This document shows, one piece after another, positions 34,621-44,914 of a DNA stretch of 64,000 nt (position 1 is the stretch's first letter; each line of letters begins with the position of its first letter). This DNA is from JAUYQR01 sp050632395 (lineage in GTDB: Bacteria > Pseudomonadota > Alphaproteobacteria > Rhodobacterales > Rhodobacteraceae): contig NZ_CP192600.1 of NCBI RefSeq assembly GCF_050632395.1, forward strand, positions 2,356,001 through 2,420,000. Direction: 5' to 3'. The notes beneath the pieces are model-generated. The model searched no databases. It was not told the DNA's origin and was given only the letters and a program-made list of their open reading frames with translations. The position numbers and the translations under genes are program-made.

Positions 34621-36069
34621 ATGGAGATTCGTGAGGCTCTCACATTCGACGACGTGCTTCTGGTTCCGGCCGCTTCCAGCGTGTTGCCGTCGGATGCGGA
34701 CACCTCGACCTTTGTCACGCGGTCGATCCGGATGAACATTCCGCTTCTGTCCAGCGCGATGGATACGGTGACCGAAGGTCGCATGGCGATTGCGATGGCG
34801 CAGGCGGGCGGGATCGGGGTGATCCACCGCAACCTCGACCTTGAGGCGCAGGCGCGCGAGGTGCGGCGGGTGAAGCGGTTCGAGTCCGGGGTGGTGTATC
34901 AGCCGATCACCCTGACGCCGGACCAGACGCTGGCCGATGCCAAGGTGCTGATGGAACGGTATTCGATCACCGGTTTTCCGGTGGTTGACGACCGGGGCCG
35001 GGTGCTTGGCATCGTGACCAACCGCGACATGCGCTTTGCCAATGATGACCGCACCCCGGTTCGCGCGATGATGAGTTCGGAAAACCTTGCCATCCTGCGC
35101 GAACCGGTGGACCGTGCCGAGGCGATCAGCCTGATGAAGGCGCGGCGGATCGAAAAGCTGCTGGTGACCGACGGGCAGGGCAAGCTGACTGGCCTGCTGA
35201 CCCTGAAGGATACCGAGAAAAGCGTGTTGAACCCCCACGCCTGCAAGGACGAGCTCGGCCGGTTGCGGGTGGCGGCGGCGTCGACCGTGGGCGACGCGGG
35301 CTTTGAACGCAGCCAGGCCTTGATCGAGGCCGGGGTCGACATGGTGGTGATCGACACCGCACATGGCCACAGCGAAGGCGTGGCGCGGGCGGTGGAGCGG
35401 ATCAAGGCGCTGTCGAACGCGGTGCAGGTGGTGGCCGGCAACGTCGCCACCGGCGAGGCGACGCGGGCACTGATCGGTGCGGGCGCGGATTCGGTGAAGG
35501 TGGGGATCGGGCCGGGCTCGATCTGCACGACGCGGATAGTGGCGGGCGTCGGTGTGCCACAGTTGACGGCGATCATGGATGCCGCGCGCGCGGCGGGCGA
35601 CGTGCCGGTGATCGCGGACGGCGGGATCAAGTATTCCGGCGATTTCGCCAAGGCGATCGCGGCGGGCGCATCCTGCGCGATGGTTGGATCGGCTATTGCC
35701 GGCACCGACGAAAGCCCCGGCGAGGTGATCTTGTGGAACGGACGGTCCTACAAGGCTTACCGCGGGATGGGGTCGTTGGGCGCAATGGCGCGGGGGTCGG
35801 CGGACCGCTATTTCCAGAAGGACGCAGCCAGCGACAAGCTGGTGCCCGAGGGCATCGAGGGGCAGGTGCCGTACAAGGGCTCGGCTCAGGCGGTCATTCA
35901 CCAGATGGTCGGCGGCCTGCGCGCGGCGATGGGATACACGGGCTGCGCGACGGTTGCCGAGATGCGGACGAAGTGCGAATTCGTGCGGATCACCGGGGCA
36001 GGGTTGAAGGAAAGCCATGTCCATGACGTGCAGATCACGCGGGAAAGCCCGAACTACCGCGTGATGTAA
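34621..36069 (+). CDS. guaB: IMP dehydrogenase
   Basis: 482 residues from the ATG at 34621 (AAGGGA upstream). The barrel is split by two CBS domains (about 95-200). The active-site cysteine C302 lies in GSICTTRIV, with the flap GSLGAMARGSADRYF. It oxidises IMP to XMP, the committed step of guanine nucleotide synthesis, in the cytoplasm. rsmB follows 40 nt downstream on the same strand. Confidence 0.96.
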   Translation: MEIREALTFDDVLLVPAASSVLPSDADTSTFVTRSIRMNIPLLSSAMDTVTEGRMAIAMAQAGGIGVIHRNLDLEAQAREVRRVKRFESGVVYQPITLTPDQTLADAKVLMERYSITGFPVVDDRGRVLGIVTNRDMRFANDDRTPVRAMMSSENLAILREPVDRAEAISLMKARRIEKLLVTDGQGKLTGLLTLKDTEKSVLNPHACKDELGRLRVAAASTVGDAGFERSQALIEAGVDMVVIDTAHGHSEGVARAVERIKALSNAVQVVAGNVATGEATRALIGAGADSVKVGIGPGSICTTRIVAGVGVPQLTAIMDAARAAGDVPVIADGGIKYSGDFAKAIAAGASCAMVGSAIAGTDESPGEVILWNGRSYKAYRGMGSLGAMARGSADRYFQKDAASDKLVPEGIEGQVPYKGSAQAVIHQMVGGLRAAMGYTGCATVAEMRTKCEFVRITGAGLKESHVHDVQITRESPNYRVM

Positions 36070-36109
36070 TCTACATGTCAGTCAGACCCTTGCGCGTCGA
36101 AGATAAAGC

Positions 36110-37261
36110 ATGACGCCCGGCGCGCGGGCGGCGGCGGCGATCGCCGTCCTTGACCGATATCTGGCGGGTGAACCGGTGGAGCGGGCCTTGACGAACTGGG
36201 GCCGCGCTAGCCGCTTTGCCGGATCGGGGGACCGGGCTGCGGTGCGCGATCTGGTGTTCGACGCGCTGCGTTGCAAGCGATCTTATGCGGCGCTTGGTGG
36301 TGCGATGACAGGGCGCGGGCTTATTCTTGGCGGCGTGCGGGCGTCGGGTGGCGACGGGGGCGATCTTTTCACGGGCGAGGGCCATGCGCCGGTCAAGGTG
36401 GGCCCGGACGAGATCGGCCGCCGGCCGGTGGGGGCCGAGGCGCTGGATGTGCCGGACTGGCTGTTGCCCGAGCTTGAGGCGAGCCTTGGCGATGCGACGG
36501 TTCCGGTTCTGCGTGCCATGCAGGTGCGTGCGCCAGTGTTTCTGCGGGTGAACCTGCGCAAGACGACCGTGGCGCAAGCGCTTGCAAGGCTGGCGGGCGA
36601 GGAGATCGCAGCCACGCCACACCCGCTTGCCAAGACCGCGCTGGAAGTTACCGGCAACGCACGCAAAATCCAGACCAGCGAAAGCTTTCGGACGGGGCTG
36701 GTGGAGTTGCAGGACGCAAGTTCGCAGGCGGTGGTCGAGGCGCTGCCGCTGCGCGACGGGATACGCGTCTTGGACCATTGCGCCGGGGGCGGGGGCAAGA
36801 CACTGGCGATGGCGGCGCTGGCGCGGATAAAGGTCTGGGCGCATGACGCCAACCCGCGCCGGATGGCCGACCTGCCGGAACGAGCACGACGGGCAGGTGT
36901 GGCCGTGACACTGACTGAGGCGCCCGAGACGCTGGCGCCCTTTGACCTTGTGCTGGTCGATGCGCCTTGTTCCGGGTCGGGCAGCTGGCGGCGCGATCCG
37001 GAAGGCAAATGGGCGCTGACAGAGGCGCGGCTGGCAGAGGTTGTGGCGGTGCAGGCGGGCATCATGACCCGCGCCGCTACCATGGTCGGCCCCGGCGGGA
37101 CATTGGCCTACGCCACCTGTTCGCTTCTGGAAAAAGAGAACGAGGCGCAGGTGAACGCCTTTGTGACGGCGCATCCGGGCTGGACCGTACAGTCGAAGCA
37201 GCGATTCCTTCCCACCAGTGGCGGCGATGGCTTCTTTGTCGCCCTGTTGACGCGAGCCTGA
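36110..37261 (+). CDS. 16S rRNA C5-methyltransferase, RsmB/NOL1 type
   Basis: 383 residues. A short NusB-like N-terminal region precedes the methyltransferase. The SAM motif is DHCAGGGGKTLAMA, the catalytic cysteine loops are DAPCSGSGSWRRDPE and ATCSLLEKENE. These two cysteines define the RNA m5C family. It is shorter than E. coli RsmB, so the exact target base is uncertain. It follows guaB and is followed by the cckA control region. Confidence 0.85.
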   Translation: MTPGARAAAAIAVLDRYLAGEPVERALTNWGRASRFAGSGDRAAVRDLVFDALRCKRSYAALGGAMTGRGLILGGVRASGGDGGDLFTGEGHAPVKVGPDEIGRRPVGAEALDVPDWLLPELEASLGDATVPVLRAMQVRAPVFLRVNLRKTTVAQALARLAGEEIAATPHPLAKTALEVTGNARKIQTSESFRTGLVELQDASSQAVVEALPLRDGIRVLDHCAGGGGKTLAMAALARIKVWAHDANPRRMADLPERARRAGVAVTLTEAPETLAPFDLVLVDAPCSGSGSWRRDPEGKWALTEARLAEVVAVQAGIMTRAATMVGPGGTLAYATCSLLEKENEAQVNAFVTAHPGWTVQSKQRFLPTSGGDGFFVALLTRA

Positions 37262-37340
37262 GCGGTATGACACAACCCGAACGGGAAGCGGCGCGTGTCC
37301 ACAGCCCGTGTCGTGGAAATGCCGCTTCGTCATGCGCGGG

Positions 37341-37355
37341 TTAAGCATCAGTTAA
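37341..37355. promoter_or_regulatory. CtrA-type box upstream of cckA
   Basis: GGTTAAGCATCAGTTAACC contains TTAA-N7-TTAA, the full CtrA consensus, ending in the preferred TTAACC. It is 51 nt upstream of the proposed cckA GTG, a good distance for direct control. Binding by CtrA is inferred from the consensus alone. Confidence 0.65.
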
Positions 37356-37405
37356 CCATTTTCGCGACCTATGACAGCAGGCCGAGTGTAAAGAGGAGCT
37401 TGCTG

Positions 37406-39706
37406 GTGTCGCGACCCGAAGCCGAAGTGCGTGCTGTTGTCGGAACCGCCGAATTCGTGTCGATCCGGGCGGGGATGCTTTTGGCGGCGGCGCTGGGTTT
37501 TCTTGGCTTTGCCGCGATATCACAGCAACCGACGGTGCGGCTTGCAGCACTCGGCTGCGGGCTGACGCTGGTGGCGCTGGTGCTCTTGGCGCGGGCGGTG
37601 GTGGCCTGGCTTGGCTGGGCCGACCGGCACGAAAGCGAGCGTTTGTTCCGGCTGGTGGCGCTGGATGCCGCAGCCTCGTTTGCCACAGACGAATCCGGCT
37701 GCCTGACGTTTCGCAACGCGGCGGCGGCAGCGCAGTTCGGCACGTCGGCTGACACGATGCTGTCCGTCTTGCAGGAGCGGATCACGTCGCCGGGGGCGGT
37801 GTTGCAACGCTTGCAGACCCGCGCAGTGGGTGTGGGCGCGGCACGCGAGGATCTGCCGGGGCCAGCCGGAATCATCCGGATTTCGGTGCATAGGATGTCG
37901 TCGGACCGCTTTTTGTGGCGCATCGACGAGGTTAAGGATCGCGGCCTTGGCAGCCGGGGAGCCGAAACGTTGAGCCTGCCGATGATGGTGGTCAACAAGG
38001 CCGGGCTGGTGCTTTTTGCCAACGAGGCGCTGCGCAAGCTTTTGGGCCGACGACCGAAGCAGATCGAGGATGTGCTGCCCCGCGGCGTTGGCCGCAGCGG
38101 CGAGGAAGTCACGCTGATCGGAGCAGACGGGCCGATCCGCGCGATGCTTGCGGAACTGGAGGCGCAAGGAGAACGACGGGAAATCTTCTTTTTGCCCACG
38201 CTGCCCGAAGCTGAAAAGGGCGCAGCGCTGGCGGATTTCGAACACGTTCCGGTGGCTTTGATGAGCTTTGATCCCGACGGCACCTTGCGCGCTGCCAACA
38301 AGGCCGCGCGCGACCTGATGTGGCAGGGTGACCTTGGCAGCGCCATGTTCCACGAACTGTTCGAAGGCTTGGGGCGGCCTGTGTCGGATTGGCTGGCCGA
38401 TGTGGTGAGCGAGCGGTTGCCGGGCAGCGCCGAGGTATTGCGCGCCCGCAAGATGGGAGAGGACCGGTTCCTGCAAGTGACCCTGCGGCGTATCGTCGAG
38501 GCGGGAAGGCCGGGGGTGCTGGCGGTGCTGAATGACGCAACCGCGCTGAAGACGCTGGAAGCCCAGTTCGTGCAAAGCCAGAAGATGCAGGCCATCGGCC
38601 AGCTTGCCGGCGGGATCGCGCATGATTTCAACAACCTGCTGACCGCGATTTCGGGGCATTGCGACCTTTTGCTGCTGCGTCACGGGCGCGAGGATGCGGC
38701 GTTCGCGGATCTGGAGCAGATCCGCCAGAACTCCAACCGGGCGGCGGCACTGGTCGGGCAATTGCTGGCGTTTTCCCGCAAGCAGACGCTTAAGCCAGAG
38801 CAGCTTGATCTGGAGGAGGTGCTGTCCGACCTGACGCATCTTTTGAACCGGCTGGTCGGGGAACGCATCGCGCTGCGAGCAAGCAATTCCGGACCGCTTG
38901 GGCCGATCCGTGCCGACAAGCGGCAGTTGGAGCAAGTGCTTGTGAACCTGGTGGTGAACGCGCGCGATGCGATGCCGGAAGGCGGTGCGATCCGCATCGA
39001 GACCGAGCCTGTGACGTTGACCGAGGAAATGAAGCGGGACCGGGCGTCGGTTCCGGCGGGCGATTATGCGGTGATCCGGGTGATCGACCACGGCATCGGG
39101 ATTCCAGCGGACCGGCTGCAGAAGATCTTCGAGCCGTTCTACACGACGAAGCGGGTGGGCGAGGGCACCGGGCTTGGCCTGTCGACGGCCTACGGCATCG
39201 TCAAGCAATCGGGCGGATTCATCTTTGTGGATTCGGTGCCGGGCGAAGGCACCACGTTCCAGCTTTATTTCCCGGTGCATGACGCGCCAGAGCCGGTGGT
39301 GATCGAGGAAAAGCCGCCGCGCCGGACGCTGGTGCGACAAGGCGAGGGTGTGGTGCTTTTGGTCGAGGACGAGGCGCCGGTCAGGGCGTTTGCCAGCCGC
39401 GCGCTGCGCCTGCGCGGCTATACCGTGCTGGAGGCCGACAGTGCCGAGCAGGCGCTGAAAACGCTGGAGGACCCGACGCTGGAGGTGGATGTCTTTGTCA
39501 CCGACGTGGTGATGCCGGGCATGGATGGCCCGTCTTGGGTGCGGCTGGCGCTGCAGGACCGCCCAAACGTGCGGGTGATCTTCGTGTCGGGCTATGCCGA
39601 GGATTGCCTGTCGGAAGGTCAGGCGCGGATACCGAACTCGGTGTTCCTGCCGAAACCATTTTCGCTGAATGACCTGACGACGACGGTGCAGGGGCAGTTG
39701 GACTGA
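37406..39706 (+). CDS. cckA: CckA hybrid histidine kinase/response regulator
   Basis: 766 residues from the GTG at 37406, which has AGAGGAG 7 nt upstream; an upstream ATG-like extension runs through the CtrA box. Two membrane helices (about 15-65), one or more PAS-like domains, then the phospho-acceptor helix IGQLAGGIAHDFNNLLTAI with H406, an HATPase domain (GIGIPADRLQKIFEPFYTTK, GEGTGLGLS) and a C-terminal receiver with D700 in VTDVVMPGMDG. That order and the AHDFNNLL motif identify CckA, the kinase/phosphatase that feeds ChpT and CtrA. In Rhodobacter relatives this relay controls motility and gene transfer agents. Confidence 0.9.
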   Translation: MSRPEAEVRAVVGTAEFVSIRAGMLLAAALGFLGFAAISQQPTVRLAALGCGLTLVALVLLARAVVAWLGWADRHESERLFRLVALDAAASFATDESGCLTFRNAAAAAQFGTSADTMLSVLQERITSPGAVLQRLQTRAVGVGAAREDLPGPAGIIRISVHRMSSDRFLWRIDEVKDRGLGSRGAETLSLPMMVVNKAGLVLFANEALRKLLGRRPKQIEDVLPRGVGRSGEEVTLIGADGPIRAMLAELEAQGERREIFFLPTLPEAEKGAALADFEHVPVALMSFDPDGTLRAANKAARDLMWQGDLGSAMFHELFEGLGRPVSDWLADVVSERLPGSAEVLRARKMGEDRFLQVTLRRIVEAGRPGVLAVLNDATALKTLEAQFVQSQKMQAIGQLAGGIAHDFNNLLTAISGHCDLLLLRHGREDAAFADLEQIRQNSNRAAALVGQLLAFSRKQTLKPEQLDLEEVLSDLTHLLNRLVGERIALRASNSGPLGPIRADKRQLEQVLVNLVVNARDAMPEGGAIRIETEPVTLTEEMKRDRASVPAGDYAVIRVIDHGIGIPADRLQKIFEPFYTTKRVGEGTGLGLSTAYGIVKQSGGFIFVDSVPGEGTTFQLYFPVHDAPEPVVIEEKPPRRTLVRQGEGVVLLVEDEAPVRAFASRALRLRGYTVLEADSAEQALKTLEDPTLEVDVFVTDVVMPGMDGPSWVRLALQDRPNVRVIFVSGYAEDCLSEGQARIPNSVFLPKPFSLNDLTTTVQGQLD

Positions 39707-39709
39707 CGG

Positions 39710-40714
39710 TTAAAGGCCGGCGCGGATCAGCCGGGCCACGTCCGGCGCGAAGTAGGTCAGGATGCCATCGCAGCCGGCGCGCTTGAAGCACATCAGGCTT
39801 TCCAGCATCGCCTTCTCGCCGTCGATCCAGCCGTTCAGGGCCGCGCCCCGGATCATCGCGTATTCGCCCGACACCTGGTAGGCGTAGGTCGGCGCGCTGA
39901 AGGCATCCTTCACCCGGCGGCAGATGTCGAGGTAGGGCATTCCGGGTTTCACCATGACCATGTCAGCGCCCTCGGCCAGGTCACGGGCCACCAGACGCAA
40001 GGCCTCGTCGCTGTTGGCGGGGTTCATCTGGTAGGTCTTCTTGTCGCCCTTAAGCGCCCCTGTTGCCCCCACGGCGTCGCGGAACGGGCCGTAGAACGCC
40101 GAGGCATACTTGGCCGCATAGCTGAGGATCGCCACGTCCTTGTGCCCGGCACCTTCCAGCGCCGCCCGCATCGCGCCGATCCGGCCATCCATCATGTCCG
40201 AGGGGCCAAGGATATCGGCCCCCGCCTCGGCTTGTGCGAGGGTCATCTTGACCAATGCCTCGACGGTTTCGTCGTTCAGGATGATGCCGTCCTGCACCAG
40301 ACCGTCATGGCCGTGCAGGTTGTAAGGATCAAGCGCGACGTCCGTCATCACCGCGATGTCGGGCACCGCCGCCTTGATCGCGCGGATCGCCCGGTTGGCA
40401 AGGTTGTCTGGGTTCCACGCCTCGCGGCAATCGGCGGTCTTTAGCGCGGGATCGGTATAGGGAAAGAGGCAGATCGCCGGGATGCCGAGGCCCGCCGCCA
40501 TTTCAGCCGCCTTCACCACCAGATCGACCGACAGCCGTTCCACGCCGGGCATCGAGGCAATCTGGTCGCGCGTGTTCACCCCGTCGCGCACGAACACCGG
40601 CCAGATCAGATCACCAAGCCCCAGCGCGTTTTCCTGCGCCAGCGCCCGCAGCGCCGGCGTCCGGCGCATCCGGCGCAGCCGGGTTGCGGGAAAGGGCGCG
40701 AATGTCGGGTGCAT
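39710..40714 (-). CDS. hemB: Delta-aminolevulinic acid dehydratase (porphobilinogen synthase)
   Basis: 334 residues from the ATG at 40714 (AAGGAAG 5 nt upstream). The Schiff-base lysines lie in SYAAKYASAFYGPFRDA and MVMVKPGMPYLD. The metal loop region reads MTDVALDPYNLHGHDG, which lacks the three-cysteine zinc motif, so the enzyme is of the magnesium-type subgroup. It joins two 5-aminolevulinate molecules for heme and, where present, bacteriochlorophyll synthesis. It is convergent with cckA; the stop codons are 3 nt apart. Confidence 0.95.
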   Translation of the reverse strand: MHPTFAPFPATRLRRMRRTPALRALAQENALGLGDLIWPVFVRDGVNTRDQIASMPGVERLSVDLVVKAAEMAAGLGIPAICLFPYTDPALKTADCREAWNPDNLANRAIRAIKAAVPDIAVMTDVALDPYNLHGHDGLVQDGIILNDETVEALVKMTLAQAEAGADILGPSDMMDGRIGAMRAALEGAGHKDVAILSYAAKYASAFYGPFRDAVGATGALKGDKKTYQMNPANSDEALRLVARDLAEGADMVMVKPGMPYLDICRRVKDAFSAPTYAYQVSGEYAMIRGAALNGWIDGEKAMLESLMCFKRAGCDGILTYFAPDVARLIRAGL

Positions 40715-40856
40715 GGCAGCTTCCTTGAGCATGGTGCGTGCAGGCGGGGGCTTGCAGCTTTGGCTTCTGTCTGCCATCGAAAGAGCCGCGCCTCAAGAGA
40801 GGACGCGTGGTATCCCGTCTGACCGCGACGGGCGTGTCGAAAGGAAAGTCGATCTC

Positions 40857-41381
40857 GTGGACGTGCTTGATACGGTTTTCGAAGTCATCGACATGCGCTC
40901 GTTTTCGAACCTTTGGTACTGGATCGCCCTTGCGGTCCTGTGGTCGACGACCACCCATTGGGTGATGGGTGTGCCGTTTGACATGTTGCGCAAGGCCAGG
41001 CGCTATGGCGGCGAGGCGCAGACCGACGTCGAAGCTCTGGCGCGGATCTATTCCAGCCGACTGGTTTCGGCGTTGCAGCCCGGCGCAGTGTGGATCGTCA
41101 TGCTGGTGTCGTTCTGGATGAGCATCCTTGGCGTTCTGGCCTTCGTCTACAACCTGGAATTCGCCCAAGCGGTATTCCTGTTGACCGCGCCTATGACACT
41201 GGTGATCTGGCTGAGCTTTCGCTGTGGCCAGCGCATCATCGGGGACGAGGGCGAAGGGCTGGCACTGCATCGGCGGCTGAGCATCCACCGCCGCTTATTG
41301 CAGGCCACGGGCATGGTTTCGATCTTCATCACGGCTATGTACGGGATGTGGCAGAACCTGAACATCTCCATCCTGAACTGA
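40857..41381 (+). CDS. Small inner-membrane protein, four predicted spans
   Basis: 174 residues from the GTG at 40857 (AAGGAAAG upstream); open sequence extends upstream without a start signal. About four hydrophobic segments are visible (about 17-35, 73-95, 103-120, 148-165). The stretch FEVIDMRSFSNLWYWIALAV is reminiscent of a small Rhodobacterales family that databases label 'component of SufBCD complex', from memory. No suf gene is present here and that label has little functional basis. Downstream is mfd. Confidence 0.65.
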   Translation: MDVLDTVFEVIDMRSFSNLWYWIALAVLWSTTTHWVMGVPFDMLRKARRYGGEAQTDVEALARIYSSRLVSALQPGAVWIVMLVSFWMSILGVLAFVYNLEFAQAVFLLTAPMTLVIWLSFRCGQRIIGDEGEGLALHRRLSIHRRLLQATGMVSIFITAMYGMWQNLNISILN

Positions 41382-41461
41382 GGCGGTCCTGAGGGGTCGG
41401 CCTTGAAATGGCCGGTCCCGTCAAGATTGGCCGCATTGGCGCGTCGGAAGGTTGCAACGGA

Positions 41462-44400
41462 ATGACAGCGGATCGGATCTTGCTCGGCGGGGCGCCGGAG
41501 GGATATGACGCCCGGCTTCTGGCGCGCGAACTGGGCCGTGGGAAGCCGGTGATCCATGTCGCACGCGATGACAAGCGGGCCGAGGCGATGCGCGCGGCGC
41601 TTGCCGTGATGGCGCCAGAAGCGGTGGTGCTGGAGTTTCCGGCGTGGGATTGCCTGCCCTACGACCGCGTGAGCCCGAACCCCGAGATTACCGCACGGCG
41701 GATGGCGACACTTGCCACCTTGGCCGATGGGCTTGGCGGGCCGTTCGTGCTGCTGACGACGCTGAACGCGGCCACCCAGCGGGTGCCGACACGGGCGGTG
41801 GTGCAGGCGTCTTCTTTCCGTGCGCGGGTGGGCGACCGGGTGGATGAGGCGCGGCTGAAGGGGTTTCTGGCGCGGATGGGGTTTTCGCCGGTGTCGACGG
41901 TGGCCGAACCGGGCGACTATGCCTTGCGCGGCGGGATCATCGACATTTTTCCGCCGGGTCCGGGCGGGCCGATCCGGCTGGATTTCTTCGGTGACGTGCT
42001 GGACGGCGCGCGGCGGTTCGATCCTGAAACCCAGCGCACCACGGAAAAGCTGACCTCGGTCGATTTCGCGCCGGTGTCGGAGGTGATCCTGGATGAGGCG
42101 GCGATCGCACGGTTCCGGCAGAACTACCGCATCGCCTTTGGCACGGCAGGGGTGGATGATCCGCTGTACGAGGCGGTGAGCGCGGGCCGCAAGCATCAGG
42201 GGATGGAGCATTGGCTGCCGTTCTTCCATGCCGGACTGGACACCCTCTTCGACTATCTGCCCGACGCCTCGGTCATGCTGGACGACCATATCACCGCCGC
42301 CCGTCTGGCGCGGTGGGAGGGGATCGACGACAGCCATGACGCCCGCGCCGAGGCGCTGACCGTGAAGGGGCGGATCGACACGGTCTACAAGCCGGTGGAA
42401 CCGGGGCTGTTGTATCTGGACGATGCCGCGTGGGAAGCGGCGGTGGCGGGGCATCGGGTGATCCAGTTGTCACCCTTCGCGCAAAGCCCGGGGCCGGGGG
42501 TGCTGGATGCCGGGGGGCGGATCGGGCGCAGTTTCGCGCCAGAGAGACAGCAGGAAAAGGTGAACCTTTTCGAAGCGTTGGCAGACCATGTTCGCGCAGT
42601 TTCCAAGGCCGGGCAGGTTGTTGTCGCCAGTTGGTCCGATGGCGCGCGAGAGCGCCTGAAGGGACTGTTGCTGGATCAGGGCTTGCTGACCGAGGAGGCT
42701 GCGGATTTCCGCGCTGTGCCGGACGGCAAGGGCGGGCTTTTCCTGATGATCTGGCCATTGGAAAGCGGGTTCACCGCGCCGGGCCTTACGGTGATTTCCG
42801 AACAGGACGTGCTGGGCGACCGGATGGTCGGCAAGCCGCGGAAAAAGCGCAAGGCCGACAACTTCCTGCGCGAGGTCGATACGCTGTCACCCGGCGATCT
42901 GGTGGTGCATGTCGAACACGGCGTCGGTCGCTATCTGGGGTTGGAAACGATCACCGCCCTTGGCGCGCCGCATGCCTGCGTGGCGCTGGAATATGCCGAC
43001 AACGCAAAGCTTTACCTGCCGGTCGAGAACATCGAACTCCTTAGCCGTTATGGCCATGATGAGGGGCTGCTGGACCGTCTGGGCGGCGGGGCGTGGCAGG
43101 CCAAGAAGGCCAAGCTGAAGGAACGGATCAAGGAGATTGCCGACCGCCTGATGCGGATCGCGGCGGAGCGGGCCTTGCGCCACGCGCCGATCCTTGAGGC
43201 GCCGCATTCGATCTGGGAGGCCTTCGCGGCGCGGTTCCCCTATCAGGAGACGGACGACCAGTTATCGGCGATTGCCGATGTGGTGGCCGACCTTGAAAAG
43301 GGCAGCCCGATGGACCGGTTGGTCGTGGGCGACGTTGGCTTTGGCAAGACCGAGGTCGCGATGCGGGCAGCCTTCGTCGCCGCCCTGTCCGGGATGCAGG
43401 TCGCGGTGATCTGCCCCACGACGCTGCTGGCGCGTCAGCACTACCGCAGCTTTGCCGAACGGTTTCGCGGATTTCCCATATCAGTCAAGCCTTTGTCGCG
43501 GTTTGTGAGTGCAAAGGACGCCAACGCCACCCGCGCGGCGATCAGCGACGGGACGGTGGATATCGTCGTCGGCACGCACGCCCTGTTGGCCAAGTCGATC
43601 AAGTTCAAGAACCTCGGCCTTCTAGTGATCGACGAGGAACAGCACTTTGGCGTGACCCACAAGGAACGGCTGAAGGAAATGCGGTCGGAGGTCCACGTCC
43701 TGACCCTGACCGCGACGCCGATCCCGCGCACCTTGCAGCTTTCGTTGACCGGCGTGCGCGACCTGTCGATCATCGCGACGCCGCCTGTCGACCGTTTGGC
43801 TATCCGCACCTATGTGGCCGAGTTCGATACGATCACGATCCGCGAGGCGCTCCTGCGCGAACGCTTCCGCGGCGGGCAGTCGTTCTATGTGGTGCCGCGG
43901 ATTTCGGACCTGCACGAGATCGAGGATTTCCTGAAGACCCATGTACCGGAAGTGACCTACGTCGTCGCCCACGGCCAATTGGCGGCGGGTGATCTGGATG
44001 ACCGGATGAACCAGTTCTACGACGGCAAATACGACGTGCTGGTGGCGACCAGCATCGTGGAATCCGGCCTTGATATCCCGACGGCCAACACGATGATCGT
44101 CCACCGGGCCGACATGTTCGGGTTGGCGCAGCTTTACCAGATCCGGGGCAGGGTGGGACGGTCAAAGACACGCGCCTATGCCTATCTCACCACCAAACCC
44201 CGCGCGCCGCTGACGCCGCAGGCAACCAAGCGGCTGCGGCTTCTGGGCAGCCTCGACAGCCTTGGGGCAGGGTTCAACCTCGCCAGCCACGACCTCGACC
44301 TGCGCGGCGCTGGCAACCTTCTCGGCGACGAGCAGTCGGGCCACATCAAGGAGGTCGGCTACGAGCTTTACCAGCAGATGCTGGAAGAGACGATTGCCAA

Positions 44401-44914
44401 GATCAAATCGGGCGAGTTGCAGGGGCTGACGACGGTCGACGATGGCTGGAGCCCGCAATTGAACCTTGGCGTGCCGGTGATGATCCCCGAGGATTACGTG
44501 ATCGACCTCGACGTGAGGTTGGGGCTTTACCGGCGGCTGTCGTCGCTGGGCACCAAGGTGGAACTGGAGGGGTTTGCGGCCGAGTTGATCGACCGCTTCG
44601 GACCGCTGCCGAAGGAAGTGAACACGCTGATGCTGATCGTGCGGATCAAGGCGATGTGCAAGCGGGCGGGGATATCGAAACTGGATGCCGGTCCGAAGGG
44701 CGCGACGATCCAGTTTCACAACGACAAGTTCGCCAACCCCGCCGGCCTTGTGGATTTCCTGAAGGCGCAGGGTGGAGCGGCACGGGTCAATGGCAACAAG
44801 ATCGTGCTGACCGGCGAGATGAAATCCGAAGCCGATCGGATCAAGGGCGCCTTCAACATCGCCCGCGATCTGGCCGAGGTGGTGAAGGCCGGCGCGAAGG
44901 CGGCGAAGGTCTAG
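41462..44914 (+). CDS. mfd: Transcription-repair coupling factor
   Basis: 1150 residues from the ATG at 41462 (MTADRILLGGAPEG); an ATG at 41408 would add 18 residues. UvrB-like N-terminal modules come first, then the RNA-polymerase interacting domain (LSPGDLVVHVEHGVGRYLGLE, about 480-500), and a RecG-like helicase with Walker A GDVGFGKTE, DEEQ box and QIRGRVGRS. The TRCF C-terminal domain is complete. It displaces stalled polymerase and recruits UvrA. Its TAG shares CTAG with the convergent MFS stop. Confidence 0.95.
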   Translation: MTADRILLGGAPEGYDARLLARELGRGKPVIHVARDDKRAEAMRAALAVMAPEAVVLEFPAWDCLPYDRVSPNPEITARRMATLATLADGLGGPFVLLTTLNAATQRVPTRAVVQASSFRARVGDRVDEARLKGFLARMGFSPVSTVAEPGDYALRGGIIDIFPPGPGGPIRLDFFGDVLDGARRFDPETQRTTEKLTSVDFAPVSEVILDEAAIARFRQNYRIAFGTAGVDDPLYEAVSAGRKHQGMEHWLPFFHAGLDTLFDYLPDASVMLDDHITAARLARWEGIDDSHDARAEALTVKGRIDTVYKPVEPGLLYLDDAAWEAAVAGHRVIQLSPFAQSPGPGVLDAGGRIGRSFAPERQQEKVNLFEALADHVRAVSKAGQVVVASWSDGARERLKGLLLDQGLLTEEAADFRAVPDGKGGLFLMIWPLESGFTAPGLTVISEQDVLGDRMVGKPRKKRKADNFLREVDTLSPGDLVVHVEHGVGRYLGLETITALGAPHACVALEYADNAKLYLPVENIELLSRYGHDEGLLDRLGGGAWQAKKAKLKERIKEIADRLMRIAAERALRHAPILEAPHSIWEAFAARFPYQETDDQLSAIADVVADLEKGSPMDRLVVGDVGFGKTEVAMRAAFVAALSGMQVAVICPTTLLARQHYRSFAERFRGFPISVKPLSRFVSAKDANATRAAISDGTVDIVVGTHALLAKSIKFKNLGLLVIDEEQHFGVTHKERLKEMRSEVHVLTLTATPIPRTLQLSLTGVRDLSIIATPPVDRLAIRTYVAEFDTITIREALLRERFRGGQSFYVVPRISDLHEIEDFLKTHVPEVTYVVAHGQLAAGDLDDRMNQFYDGKYDVLVATSIVESGLDIPTANTMIVHRADMFGLAQLYQIRGRVGRSKTRAYAYLTTKPRAPLTPQATKRLRLLGSLDSLGAGFNLASHDLDLRGAGNLLGDEQSGHIKEVGYELYQQMLEETIAKIKSGELQGLTTVDDGWSPQLNLGVPVMIPEDYVIDLDVRLGLYRRLSSLGTKVELEGFAAELIDRFGPLPKEVNTLMLIVRIKAMCKRAGISKLDAGPKGATIQFHNDKFANPAGLVDFLKAQGGAARVNGNKIVLTGEMKSEADRIKGAFNIARDLAEVVKAGAKAAKV

